Shown piece by piece: positions 5,041-13,461 of a stretch of 25,376 nucleotides of DNA. The translations under genes were made by a program, and so were the position numbers. Source of the stretch: a virus. The stretch spans positions 1 to 25,376 of the IMG/VR virus record IMGVR_UViG_3300036985_000289. The stretch is one strand, 5' to 3'. Position 1 is the first letter of the stretch, and each line of letters begins with the position of its first letter. Under the pieces are notes generated by a model, which saw only the letters and a program-made list of their open reading frames with translations, did not search any database and had not been told where the DNA came from.

Positions 5041-5304
5041 ATGGCTACCAAAAAGAAGGGCGTAAGCCTCTCTGTTGGTCGTGGTGAGAAGCTTCCTGTA
5101 TCAAAAGGTGCTGGACTTACGGCTAAAGGCCGTGCTAAGTACAATGCTGCTACAGGATCTAACCTAAAAGCCCCACAACCAGGTGGTGGTCCACGTAAAA
5201 GATCATTTTGTGCACGTATGTCTGGTATGCCAGGCCCAATGAAAGACAGTAAAGGGAGACCTACACGTAAAGCTGCAGCACTTGCTCGTTGGAAATGCAA
5301 GTAA
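5041..5304 (+). CDS. Basic protein, DUF6321-like (87 aa)
   Basis: The frame contains SLSVGRGEKLPVSKGAGLTA, KGRAKYNAATGSNLKAP, RKRSFCARMSGMPGPM and a C-terminal ALARWKCK. This order matches the DUF6321 type as I remember it. Two of the Cys (SFC and WKC) could pair or bind metal. It sits directly between the 60-aa basic protein and the 255-aa gene with no spacing beyond the stop codon. Function unknown; family from memory. Confidence 0.75.
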   Translation: MATKKKGVSLSVGRGEKLPVSKGAGLTAKGRAKYNAATGSNLKAPQPGGGPRKRSFCARMSGMPGPMKDSKGRPTRKAAALARWKCK

Positions 5305-6072
5305 ATGGACAAAGATTACGTTGAGTTCTATCCTTCACAGGAATACATAGATAAAAACTGGGCACCTGTTAAGGTTCCCATTAATTCTTTTACTTCTCTA
5401 GCTAAGTCACAGGCTATTGCAGAGAAAAAAGGAATACTAGCACCAGAAACTACAAAGTACTACCTACCCTCTGCTTTAACAGAGGGAAGATGGGGTGATT
5501 ACGGTGTAAATGAAGTAGCAGTCAACTACGGAACTGCTATGACTAAAGAGGCTAAGAGTACTTTAGATACTGCAGAAGATTATAAACGTCAACTTATGGC
5601 TTTATTTCATAATCAAAATCAAATCCCAAAGGGAGTTGATATAAGTCAAACAGTTGCTGCTATTAAAAAACAAAAGAAGATGTATGAAGATTCATCTACA
5701 GATGATACTTTATGGCAAGGAAATGAAAGACAAAAAAGACTAAGATCTGTTGCAGATTCACTAGGTATTGCTCATTTAACTAGACCTACAATTATGTTAG
5801 ATGCTAAGTATGACATGTATAGACCTGAAGAAGCTTCAACTATGTATGACAGAGCAGCACTTAAAACATTAGCTCTTGCTAACAAGTATCATGAGTCTGG
5901 TGGTAAAGCTTCTGGTCTTAAGCTTTGGGAAATGTATAACGGAGCAGGCCCTAAGGCCCGTGAGTATGTAAAGAAAGTTAAACATACTGATGAGATGATG
6001 AGTCATCCTGCTAACAAAGATATGTACAATGCATATCTAAAACTTGTAGAAGAACATAGAAAAGCTAAATAA
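5305..6072 (+). CDS. Protein with lysozyme-like C-terminal motif (255 aa)
   Basis: ATG follows the previous stop codon directly. N-terminal region (residues 50-80) has KYYLPSALTEGRWGDYGVNE; the C-terminal part has LWEMYNGAGPKAREYVKKVK (208-227). The latter resembles the YNGxGPxAxxYxxxV stretch near the end of lytic transglycosylase/SLT-like domains, and E60 could be a catalytic glutamate. I would therefore consider a virion-associated or diverged peptidoglycan hydrolase, but the middle (residues 90-200) is not recognised and no full SLT signature is visible. The position before the HNH and terminase genes is unusual for a lysis gene. Otherwise a hypothetical protein. Confidence 0.55.
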   Translation: MDKDYVEFYPSQEYIDKNWAPVKVPINSFTSLAKSQAIAEKKGILAPETTKYYLPSALTEGRWGDYGVNEVAVNYGTAMTKEAKSTLDTAEDYKRQLMALFHNQNQIPKGVDISQTVAAIKKQKKMYEDSSTDDTLWQGNERQKRLRSVADSLGIAHLTRPTIMLDAKYDMYRPEEASTMYDRAALKTLALANKYHESGGKASGLKLWEMYNGAGPKAREYVKKVKHTDEMMSHPANKDMYNAYLKLVEEHRKAK

Positions 6073-6332
6073 TGCCAAGTTCACCAAATTATAAAAGAGA
6101 CTACAAGGATGAATATAAAAAACATCATGCTAGTTCTAAAGATAAGACCGATAGGGCTACACGAAATAAAGCATCAAGGGCTAAGGGTCAACCAGGTAAA
6201 GATGTAGACCATAAGGTCCCTTTACGCAAAGGTGGAAGTAAGTCTTTAAGTAATACTAGAATTAAAAGTGTATCATCTAACAGATCAGCTAATGGTCATA
6301 AACCAGGCGAGAAACAGATTAAACGTAAATGA
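6072..6332 (+). CDS. HNH endonuclease
   Basis: An 86-aa protein with the HNH core VDHKVPLRKGGSKSLSNTR (residues 46-64) and a following NRSANG; the DH pair, the central N and the final N are the metal-binding and catalytic positions of HNH nucleases. The N-terminal half is very basic. HNH proteins encoded next to the terminase stimulate cos or terminase cleavage in HK97-like and other phages, so a packaging role is likely. It starts in a TAATG overlap and ends with an ATGA overlap into TerL, which supports coupling. Confidence 0.85.
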   Translation: MPSSPNYKRDYKDEYKKHHASSKDKTDRATRNKASRAKGQPGKDVDHKVPLRKGGSKSLSNTRIKSVSSNRSANGHKPGEKQIKRK

Positions 6333-7840
6333 AATTAACCCCAGAGCTTATCCATGGATTTGCTGGGGCTTGTTTAGCAAAGAGATATGACGGTTCAACC
6401 CCTACTCCGCAATGCCATCTGGAGTGGTGGGATCTCTGTTGCAGCGACAATCCTCTTGTAGCAATCGCAGCCCCGCGGGCACACGGTAAATCAACTGCGA
6501 TCACTCATGCCTACTTGCTCGCTGCTCTTTTATTTAGAGATAGAAAGTTTGCTTTAATTGTTTCAGATACTGAGAGTCAAGCAACTAACTTCCTCAGTGA
6601 TCTTAAAGATGAGATGGTTAACAATGAAGACTTGATTAACCTATTTGGTATTAAAGGGCTTGTTAAAGATTCACAGACTGACATCATTGTAGAGTTTACA
6701 GATGGTGAACAGTTTAGAGTTTTAGTACGTGGTGCTGAACAAAGAGTTCGAGGTTTGAAATGGGATCAACGTCGACCTGATTTAATTATATGTGATGATC
6801 TTGAAGGCGATGAACAAGTACAATCAAAAGACAGACGTGAGAAATTCAGAAGGTGGTTTTATGCTGCACTTCTTCCTTGTCGGTCTCAGCATGGTATTGT
6901 ACGTGTTGTGGGAACTGTGTTACATCTCGATTCCCTACTCAATCGTGTTATGCCTCCCGATTATGATGGCGATCATATTAAAGTTGAGCCACTAAAAACT
7001 TATTCAACACGTAAACGTGTAGAGTGGAGATCTGTAAGATATAGAGCTCACTCAGAAGATTACCAGCACATACTATGGGCTGACAGATATAATGCAGAAT
7101 TCTTTCAAACTAAGAAAGAAGATTATACTAAACAGGGTATCCCTGAAGTATATGCACAAGAGTTTTTAAACTATCCAATAGATGAGTCAACAGCTTACTT
7201 TAAACGTACTGAGTTTATTGAGATACCAAAGTTTACACTAGATGCAATCAAACACAAAGAAAAGAAACTTACTTACTACGCTGCAGTTGATTTTGCTATA
7301 TCAACTAGAGAACGTAGCGATTATACTGTCATTGCTATTGGCGGTATTGATTCCGATGGTATTATGAACATAATAGACATTCGAAGAGGAAGATGGGATT
7401 CCTTAGAGATTGTTGAAGAAATGTTTGCAGTACAAAAGAAGTTTCAACCTCAATACTTTGTAACAGAAAGAGGAGCTATTGAAAAAGCTCTAGGTCCTAT
7501 TCTAAGAAGAGAGCAGTTAGCTAGACAAGAATACATGAGTCTGTTTCCAATGACTCCTACAAAAGATAAACAAACTAGAGCACGTTCATTCCAAGCAAGG
7601 TTTAAAGCAGGTGGTGTTAAGTTTGATAAGAGTGCTGCTTGGTATCCAGATTTAGAAGAAGAGATGGTTCGCTTTCCTAAAGCTAGAAATGATGACCAGG
7701 TAGATGCTTTAAGTTGGTTAGGTCTTATTGTTGACCAAGTACAAGATGCTAATTCTCCTGAAGAAGAGGAAGAGTATGAATATCAAATGGCTAAGCGTGC
7801 TTCAACAAATGATGGACGTTCACAAATAACAGGATATTAA
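6329..7840 (+). CDS. terL: Terminase large subunit
   Basis: 503 aa, a normal size. ATPase: Walker A APRAHGKST (48-56), Walker B LIICDDLE (152-159), and the coupling motif GTVLH (195-199). Nuclease (RNase H fold): D321 in YYAAVDFAISTRERSDYT, E380 in VTERGAIEK, and NDDQVDA (454-460). It pumps DNA into the prohead and cuts concatemers, docking on the portal encoded directly downstream. It starts inside the stop of the HNH gene (4-nt overlap), and the portal ATG follows its stop codon with no gap. Confidence 0.95.
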   Translation: MKLTPELIHGFAGACLAKRYDGSTPTPQCHLEWWDLCCSDNPLVAIAAPRAHGKSTAITHAYLLAALLFRDRKFALIVSDTESQATNFLSDLKDEMVNNEDLINLFGIKGLVKDSQTDIIVEFTDGEQFRVLVRGAEQRVRGLKWDQRRPDLIICDDLEGDEQVQSKDRREKFRRWFYAALLPCRSQHGIVRVVGTVLHLDSLLNRVMPPDYDGDHIKVEPLKTYSTRKRVEWRSVRYRAHSEDYQHILWADRYNAEFFQTKKEDYTKQGIPEVYAQEFLNYPIDESTAYFKRTEFIEIPKFTLDAIKHKEKKLTYYAAVDFAISTRERSDYTVIAIGGIDSDGIMNIIDIRRGRWDSLEIVEEMFAVQKKFQPQYFVTERGAIEKALGPILRREQLARQEYMSLFPMTPTKDKQTRARSFQARFKAGGVKFDKSAAWYPDLEEEMVRFPKARNDDQVDALSWLGLIVDQVQDANSPEEEEEYEYQMAKRASTNDGRSQITGY

Positions 7841-9919
7841 ATGGAACTAGACGTAAAATTAAATATTAATAAACTTATTAACTCTCCTAACATTGTAGAT
7901 TTGTTAGATGAGAGGGACCTTACTACTATTGGGTTTCGTGTAATTAATGAGTTTAACTTAGATAAAGAATCACGTATTCAATGGGAAAAACGTGTAGAAA
8001 ATGCTATGAAGTTAGCTCTTCAAGTATCAGAAGCTAAGTCATTCCCATGGACTAATGCGTCTAATATTAAGTTTCCATTAGTAACTATTGCAGCATTACA
8101 GTTCCATAGCAGAGCTTACCCTGCTTTAATACCTAGTGATCAAGTTGTTAAAGTAGATCATGATGCTTCTACAAATCCTGATCCAAGAGTAGTTAAAGAA
8201 ATAGAAGATCGTAATACACGTGTTGAGAAACACATGAGTTACCAATTATTAAGACAAGATGATAATTGGGAATCAGAGATGGACAAAGTACTTATTACAG
8301 TACCTATTGTTGGTTGTGCTTTTAAGAAAACTTACTGGGACTTCAATGAAGATCATCCAGTATCAGAGAATGTTTTAGCAAAAGACTTTGTTGTTTCTTA
8401 TTGGACAAAAAACTTAAAAGACTGTAATCGTCAATCACATATTCTTTACTTATCAGCTAACGATGTCTTATCTAGACAACGTCGTGGCATTTGGTGCGAA
8501 GACTTTAAACTTAGACCTCAACAAACTATTCAAGAAGATGATTTAAGCCAAGCACAAGACCAAGCTCAAGGTGTTTACCAACCTCAATCAGATCCTGGTA
8601 CACCATTTGAATTTATTGAGCAACACCGTTGGGAAGACTTAGATGGTGACGGCTTTAAAGAGCCATACATTATTACAGTTCATAAAGATACTCGTAAAGT
8701 AGTTCGTATTGTAGCAAACTACTTTGATAGTTCAATTAAGAGAAATAACAAAGGTGAGATTTTAACTATTAAACCTGAAAGTTATTTTACTAAATACTCA
8801 TTCATACCATCACCTGACGGTGGTTTCTATGATATTGGATTTGGTATTCTATTAGGACCTCTTAATGAATCTATCAATACAATTATTAACCAACTTGTTG
8901 ATGCTGGCACTATGGCTAACACTGCTGGCGGATTCCTCTCAAGGGGAATTAAAATTAGGGGAGGCAATTATAATTTTGCTCCTATGGAGTGGAAGCATGT
9001 TGATTCAACTGGTGAAGATTTAGCTAAAGGTATTTACCCATTACCTGTTCGTGAACCAAGTAATGTTCTTTATACACTATTAACAACTCTTGTTAATTAT
9101 GGTGAAAGAATTGTAGGTTCTACAGACATTATGGTAGGTGAGAATGTAGGTCAAAATACTCCTGCAGAAACATCACGTACTATGGCAGAACAAGGTATGA
9201 AAGTATTTGCTGGTATCTTTAAACGTATTTACAGAGGTCTTAACGAAGAAGTTCGTAAGGTCTATCGTTTAAATCAACTATATCTACCTGAGCAAGTTAA
9301 TTTTGCAGGTGGAGCAGTTCTTGCATCAGACTATCAAAATGATAGCACAGACTTACGTCCTGCAGCAGATCCACATGTGGTCTCTGATGTACAACGTATT
9401 ATGCAAGCAGAAACATTAAAACAAACAGCTTTAATGGTTCCAGGATTTAACGTTTACAAAGTTATGCATAGGTATCTTGAAGCACTTAAGATTCCTAACA
9501 TTGAAGAAGTTCTACCTGATCCTGCAGGTCCTAACGCTATCCAAAGCGGTCCAGACGTTAAGGTTCAAGTTGAGCAAATTAAAGCCCAAGAACGTAAACT
9601 CTCACTTGAAACTAAGTTTAAACTTGGTGTCATGAAGTTACAACAAGAGGCTGAACTAAACAAGGCTAAGATCCTTAAGATGGAAGCTGACGCAGCTAAA
9701 TCTCTAGAAGAAGCTGGAGGTGTTAAAGCAGGTCATGACATCGCTATGCTACAAACTAAGTTAGGTGCTGCTAAAGCTCATCAAGAAGGTATCATGAAGT
9801 CGATTGAGTTAATGATGAAAGCAACCGAGGGAGCAGTAGAGTATGACAATAACGCAACAGGAATTCTTGGAATGGGTGGACAACCCAGTAACCAAGGCTT
9901 TGAAGAAAGCCCTACATAA
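7841..9919 (+). CDS. Portal protein
   Basis: The 692-aa product forms the ring at the capsid vertex through which TerL packages DNA. Recognisable portal features: N-terminal WEKRVENAMKLALQ and SFPWTNASNIKFPLVTIAAL, the core GILLGPLNESINTIINQLVD, and the stem/wing region VGSTDIMVGENV, then NTPAETSRTMAEQGMKVFAG. C-terminal residues about 580-660 are Lys/Glu/Ala-rich and predicted coiled coil (KAQERKLSLETKFKLGVMKL), perhaps a barrel-like extension into the capsid. The size is typical of podovirus portals. The last 77 nt overlap the next gene in another frame. Confidence 0.9.
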   Translation: MELDVKLNINKLINSPNIVDLLDERDLTTIGFRVINEFNLDKESRIQWEKRVENAMKLALQVSEAKSFPWTNASNIKFPLVTIAALQFHSRAYPALIPSDQVVKVDHDASTNPDPRVVKEIEDRNTRVEKHMSYQLLRQDDNWESEMDKVLITVPIVGCAFKKTYWDFNEDHPVSENVLAKDFVVSYWTKNLKDCNRQSHILYLSANDVLSRQRRGIWCEDFKLRPQQTIQEDDLSQAQDQAQGVYQPQSDPGTPFEFIEQHRWEDLDGDGFKEPYIITVHKDTRKVVRIVANYFDSSIKRNNKGEILTIKPESYFTKYSFIPSPDGGFYDIGFGILLGPLNESINTIINQLVDAGTMANTAGGFLSRGIKIRGGNYNFAPMEWKHVDSTGEDLAKGIYPLPVREPSNVLYTLLTTLVNYGERIVGSTDIMVGENVGQNTPAETSRTMAEQGMKVFAGIFKRIYRGLNEEVRKVYRLNQLYLPEQVNFAGGAVLASDYQNDSTDLRPAADPHVVSDVQRIMQAETLKQTALMVPGFNVYKVMHRYLEALKIPNIEEVLPDPAGPNAIQSGPDVKVQVEQIKAQERKLSLETKFKLGVMKLQQEAELNKAKILKMEADAAKSLEEAGGVKAGHDIAMLQTKLGAAKAHQEGIMKSIELMMKATEGAVEYDNNATGILGMGGQPSNQGFEESPT

Positions 9920-10067
9920 CGATAGGGAATACATGAAAGAGCAACTTATCAGAGGTTTGAGTTCTGATGAGAATGAAATAAGAGGCAGATGTAATGCAAT
10001 ATTAAATATCCTTAGTGTAACTTATGAGGATTTAGTAGAAGGAGCAAGAGAAGATGCAAAATACTAG
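9843..10067 (+). CDS. Small hypothetical protein overlapping the portal gene (74 aa)
   Basis: The frame begins 77 nt inside the portal C-terminus; GGAG lies nine bases upstream. Sequence MTITQQEFLEWVDNPVTKAL and following KKALHNDREYMKEQLIRGL are helix-rich, and comparable small proteins follow the portal in related phages as I remember them. A shorter start at 9933 (MKEQLIRG) has AGGG before it, but the N-terminal EFLEWxxNPVTKA stretch looks conserved, so the long form is preferred. It ends by overlapping the GroES-like gene by 14 nt. Function unknown. Confidence 0.68.
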   Translation: MTITQQEFLEWVDNPVTKALKKALHNDREYMKEQLIRGLSSDENEIRGRCNAILNILSVTYEDLVEGAREDAKY

Positions 10068-10362
10068 TGGAATTCACCCTAAGGGTCACAGAGTTTTAAT
10101 ACTCCCAGATCCAGTGGAAGAAGTAACACAAAGCGGTATTATTTTGTCAGTCGGTGAAAATAGAGATAGGGAAAGACTAGCACAACTAAAAGGTACTATT
10201 GTCGAATTAGGCAATACTGCATGGTCAGATCAACCAAGCCCCTGGGCTGAAGTTGGAAACCATGTAATCTTTGGTAAGTACTCAGGCCTTATCTATACAG
10301 GCGATGATGACAAAGAATACCGAATCATAAACGATTTAGATGTTGTAGCAATAGTCGATTAA
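10054..10362 (+). CDS. GroES-like co-chaperonin
   Basis: A 102-aa Cpn10-type protein: GHRVLILPDPVEEVTQSGII (mobile-loop side), GTIVELGNTAWSD, and VIFGKYSGLIYTGDDDKEYR with terminal DLDVVAIVD. It matches the beta-barrel pattern of bacterial GroES and of phage co-chaperonins such as T4 Gp31, which cap host GroEL so that it can fold the capsid protein. Its place between the portal and the scaffold genes fits capsid-folding. The mobile loop (about residues 23-40) should contact host GroEL. ATG at 10054 lies in the tail of the previous gene (AGGAG 15 nt upstream, GAAGAT closer). Confidence 0.85.
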   Translation: MQNTSGIHPKGHRVLILPDPVEEVTQSGIILSVGENRDRERLAQLKGTIVELGNTAWSDQPSPWAEVGNHVIFGKYSGLIYTGDDDKEYRIINDLDVVAIVD

Positions 10363-10372
10363 AGGAAAACAA

Positions 10373-11236
10373 ATGTCAGAAGAAAAACAAGTAGAGCAAC
10401 AAGAAGCAAGTACTGAGCAAGAAGTCCAACAGTTAGATCCACAAACTGAAAAAGAAGCCCGCTTATTTGGTTGGGTTCCTAAAGAAGAGTTTAGAGGTTC
10501 TGATTCTGATTGGGTAGATGCAGAAGTATTTGTTAAACGAGGCAAAGAGATTAATCCTATTCTCCGTAAGAACAATGAATTACTTATGAAGAAGTTGGAT
10601 GAAAAAGCCAAAGAGATTGACAGCATTAAAGAATCCGTTGAAGAGTTTAAGAAGTTCCAAAAGGAATCTTTTGAACGTAAGTCAGCTGAGTATGAAGTTC
10701 AAATAGCTCAGTTAAAGACTAAGAAACGAGATGCAATTGCAGCAGGGGATGGCGACACGGTAGTTGATATTGACGACCAAATCGATTCATTAAAAGAAGC
10801 TCAGAAAGAAGCTAAACTGGAAGCAGCTAAAAAACCAGAACCAGCTAAAACTGAAGCTCAAGTAAGTGTACCTGATGATCCAGAATTACAAAGTTGGTTA
10901 GGTCGTAATCAGTGGTTTGGTGAAGATACCGAAATGACTGATATGGCTAATGGCTTAGGAGCATCTGTACGCAAACAATTCCCTCACCTTACTGGTCGTG
11001 CTTTTTTAGATAAGCTTGATGATAAAATTGTGGAGTACTTTCCTCAAAAAGTCCTAGGCAAAAAAGCCAAAGGGAGTTCAGTAGATTCTACTGGAAACGT
11101 TAGAGGAGGTACATCATCTGGTAAAAAGTCTTATGATAGCTTACCTGATGACGCAAAACAAGCATGTGATCGATTCATTAAAAATGGATGGATTAAATCT
11201 AAACAAGAATATGTCGATTCATACGACTGGAGCTAA
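10373..11236 (+). CDS. Putative scaffolding protein
   Basis: 287 aa, acidic N-terminus rich in Glu and Gln, then the WVPKEEFRGSDSDWVDAEVF segment seen in many phage scaffolds. Residues about 75-165 are a long predicted coiled coil (KKLDEKAKEIDSIKESVEEF and following). The C-terminal part is basic (KVLGKKAKGSS) and would bind the capsid shell. AAAGGAAA precedes the ATG. Position before the capsid genes is standard. It would template prohead assembly and be removed before DNA packaging. Confidence 0.8.
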   Translation: MSEEKQVEQQEASTEQEVQQLDPQTEKEARLFGWVPKEEFRGSDSDWVDAEVFVKRGKEINPILRKNNELLMKKLDEKAKEIDSIKESVEEFKKFQKESFERKSAEYEVQIAQLKTKKRDAIAAGDGDTVVDIDDQIDSLKEAQKEAKLEAAKKPEPAKTEAQVSVPDDPELQSWLGRNQWFGEDTEMTDMANGLGASVRKQFPHLTGRAFLDKLDDKIVEYFPQKVLGKKAKGSSVDSTGNVRGGTSSGKKSYDSLPDDAKQACDRFIKNGWIKSKQEYVDSYDWS

Positions 11237-11247
11237 GGAGAACAATT

Positions 11248-11739
11248 ATGGCTAAAGCATTAACAATTGAAGAGAAAAAAGAACAGGCACTTACTAGAAC
11301 TACTACAGAACGTCCTACACGTGAACGTATTAGAAACGTTTTTAATGGTACTCAAGCTAAGTTAACTGTTAATCATCAAATCCCTGGATATGTACTACAC
11401 ATCTTTAATGATGAACCTGGTCGTATCCAAACCGCAATTGATGGAGGTTGGGAGTTTGTAGCTCCTGACGAAGTGGGCGGTGTAAAAGATAGCGTTACAT
11501 CTGGTAATACAGATTTAGGAGAAAAGGTAAGATACCTCGTCGGTACAAGTGAGAAAGGTGATGGTCTTTACGGCTACTTGTTAAAAATGAAACAAGAATG
11601 GTGGGAAGAAGATCAAAGAGAGTTACAAAAACGAAATGATCGAGTAGATGATGCAATTCGTGGTGGTGTAAACGTTAAGGACGGTACAAGTTCTGATGGT
11701 TTCTATACTCCTAAGGGTGGTATTAACTACAAAACATAA
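11248..11739 (+). CDS. Putative capsid-associated protein (163 aa)
   Basis: AAGGAG precedes the ATG. The central block (RERIRNVFNGTQAKLTVN, then HQIPGYVLHIFNDEPGRIQT and AIDGGWEFVAPDEVG) resembles a short conserved protein I recall between scaffold and capsid genes in podovirus-like phages; its exact role is not known to me. A helical basic segment (KMKQEWWEEDQRELQKRNDR) and a Gly-rich tail follow. Likely a virion or assembly protein by position. Confidence 0.6.
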   Translation: MAKALTIEEKKEQALTRTTTERPTRERIRNVFNGTQAKLTVNHQIPGYVLHIFNDEPGRIQTAIDGGWEFVAPDEVGGVKDSVTSGNTDLGEKVRYLVGTSEKGDGLYGYLLKMKQEWWEEDQRELQKRNDRVDDAIRGGVNVKDGTSSDGFYTPKGGINYKT

Positions 11740-11764
11740 ACTTAATTTCTAAAAGGAAATAAAA

Positions 11765-12388
11765 ATGGCTAACGCAAATATCCCTCGTGGACTTAGCCCA
11801 GTAGGTACAATTACTGGTGCTGCGTACAACGAGCAGGGTCGCCTCTATGCTATCGCTAACGACGCTTCTAACACTTACGCTATTGGCGACGTTGTTAAAG
11901 TTGCAGGTTCTAGCGATACAAACGGTGTACCTTATGTAACAAAAGCGGCTTCTTCTGATACACCAGTTGGTGTTATCGTAGGTATCCGCGTATCAGATCC
12001 AGGTGTATCTCTTGTAGGTACTACATTGGCTCTAAACACAATCTACTTGCCTCTTAACTCAGGTGTTCGCTATGTTTACGTAGTGGATGATCCATCAGTT
12101 ATTTTCCAAGTAACAGGTGATGCTACAGGTGTAGCTGCTGCTGACGTATTCAAGAATGCTGGTTTAACTATTACAGCTAACCAAACAACTCTTGCTCAAT
12201 CAGCTCCGCTATCAAACACAGTATTGAACGCTTCTTCTTTCTTAGCTATTGCGTCTTCTGGCTCATTAGCTTTACCATTACAAATTATTGGCTTAGTTCA
12301 AGCAGTTAATAATGAAGCTGGTGCTTACGCTCAAGCTTTGGTAAAATGGAATAAGCATCAATTCCTCAACCCAGTTGGCACGGCTTAA
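11765..12388 (+). CDS. Putative head decoration or structural protein (207 aa)
   Basis: The N-terminus MANANIPRGLSPVGTITGAA is typical of small phage structural proteins placed just before the major capsid gene, including head-decoration types. The protein is beta-rich, low in charge, with repeats of SGVRYVYVVDDPS-like strands and almost no cysteine. AAAGGAAAT lies before the ATG. Codon choice is richer in C- and G-ending codons than in the leftward genes, as expected for an abundant structural protein. Confidence 0.65.
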   Translation: MANANIPRGLSPVGTITGAAYNEQGRLYAIANDASNTYAIGDVVKVAGSSDTNGVPYVTKAASSDTPVGVIVGIRVSDPGVSLVGTTLALNTIYLPLNSGVRYVYVVDDPSVIFQVTGDATGVAAADVFKNAGLTITANQTTLAQSAPLSNTVLNASSFLAIASSGSLALPLQIIGLVQAVNNEAGAYAQALVKWNKHQFLNPVGTA

Positions 12389-12403
12389 TAAGGAGAATAT
12401 AAC

Positions 12404-13318
12404 ATGGCTGGTATTATAACAACCGCTTCACATCCGAAGGCCCTATGGCCAGGGATCAAAGCATGGTGGGGTCAAGTCTACGATGAACATAAAGAAGAAT
12501 ATTCTCAATTGTTCGACAGCGACACATCCTCAATGAACTATGAAGAAGATGTTCAACTTACAGGTTTCGGTTTAGCTCCAGTTAAATCCGAAGGTTCTGG
12601 CGTTGCATACGATTCAGAAATTCAAGGTTTCACAACACGTTATACACACATTGCTTACGCTTTGGGTTATATCGTAACAAAAGAAGAATTAGATGACAAC
12701 TTGTATGAACAAGTATCACGTCGTAGATCTGCTGCATTAGCTATGTCTTTCCGTCAAACGAAAGAAAACGTTGGTGCTAACATCTACAACCGTGCATTTA
12801 ATTCTACATACAAAGGTGGTGACGGTGTTGAATTATGTTCTACAGCACACCCTAACACATCTGGTGGTACATTTGCTAACGCTCCTACAGTTGCTGCTGA
12901 CTTGTCAGAAGCTTCTTTAGAAGATGCTTTAACAGCAATTATGGGTTTCCAAAATGACCGTGGTCTTTTGATCAATGTTATGCCAAGAAGCTTAATCGTT
13001 GCTCGTCAAAACTTCTGGAATGCTCATCGTATTCTTAAGTCAGCATATACACCATCAACAGCAAACAATGCAGTGAACGTTTTAGTAGCGACAAATGCTT
13101 TACCAGAAGGTATCGTAATGAACCACTACTTAACATCACCAAATGCATGGTTTGTTAGAACTAACATCCAAAACGGTCTTAAGTACTATAGCCGCGTTGG
13201 TATTCAATTCGATCAAGACAATGATTTTGATACAATGAATGCTAAGGCTAAGGGTTACGAAAGATATAGCTTTGGTTGGACAGATCCTAGAGCAATCTAC
13301 GGTGTTAACGGTCCTTAA
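12404..13318 (+). CDS. Major capsid protein
   Basis: 304 aa with the organisation of HK97-fold capsid proteins: N-arm GIKAWWGQVYDEHKEEYSQL, the E-loop segment with GFTTRYTHIAYALGYIVTKE, a P-domain helix (VSRRRSAALAMSFRQTKENV), SLEDALTAIMGFQNDRG, and the terminal strands FGWTDPRAIYGVNG. Cys141 in ELCSTAHPN is unusual but may be structural. AAGGAG precedes the ATG. A hairpin follows the gene, consistent with an mRNA segment made in excess. It is placed downstream of scaffold and decoration genes, in normal order. Confidence 0.88.
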   Translation: MAGIITTASHPKALWPGIKAWWGQVYDEHKEEYSQLFDSDTSSMNYEEDVQLTGFGLAPVKSEGSGVAYDSEIQGFTTRYTHIAYALGYIVTKEELDDNLYEQVSRRRSAALAMSFRQTKENVGANIYNRAFNSTYKGGDGVELCSTAHPNTSGGTFANAPTVAADLSEASLEDALTAIMGFQNDRGLLINVMPRSLIVARQNFWNAHRILKSAYTPSTANNAVNVLVATNALPEGIVMNHYLTSPNAWFVRTNIQNGLKYYSRVGIQFDQDNDFDTMNAKAKGYERYSFGWTDPRAIYGVNGP

Positions 13319-13338
13319 TTAGGGCTTAATTAAAGGCG

Positions 13339-13361
13339 GGAGGGGCTTAAAACGCTCCTCC
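13339..13361 (+). terminator. Hairpin after the capsid gene, possible attenuator
   Basis: GGAGGGGC pairs with GCTCCTCC (8 bp with one G-U) around a 7-nt loop and is followed by AATCTTTAT, a poor T-run. It lies 20 bp past the capsid stop. A second A/T-rich palindrome (TTAATTA with TAATTAA) starts at 13315 and spans the stop codon. Partial termination or 3'-end protection of the capsid mRNA is likely; complete termination is not, since the operon continues. Confidence 0.55.
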
Positions 13362-13383
13362 AATCTTTATCTAAGGAGTTTAT

Positions 13384-13443
13384 ATGTCATACCCAATTCA
13401 AGAAAAAAAAGGTAAACGCCCACCTGTCAAAAAGGGTAAATAA
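13384..13443 (+). CDS. 19-aa Lys-rich micropeptide after the capsid gene
   Basis: AAGGAG lies seven bases before the ATG. The entire product is MSYPIQEKKGKRPPVKKGK. It ends in KKGK like the PMKK peptide at 4353. The gene stands between two hairpins. It may be a real very small virion or DNA-binding peptide, or a translated leader; nothing shows which. Confidence 0.45.
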   Translation: MSYPIQEKKGKRPPVKKGK

Positions 13444-13461
13444 TTTTATTGTTCTCTGATG

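Noticed and set aside
5022-5312. 96-aa minus-strand frame
   Set aside because: Mirror of the basic DUF6321-like gene on the plus strand; no ribosome binding site evidence and no family.
6792-6995. 67-aa plus-strand frame within TerL
   Set aside because: Lies inside the TerL ATPase region in another frame; the hydrophobic composition follows from the codons of terL.
10336-10626. 96-aa minus-strand frame
   Set aside because: Antisense to the scaffold gene; Ser/Leu/Cys-rich composition is the usual antisense shadow of Glu/Lys-rich coding.
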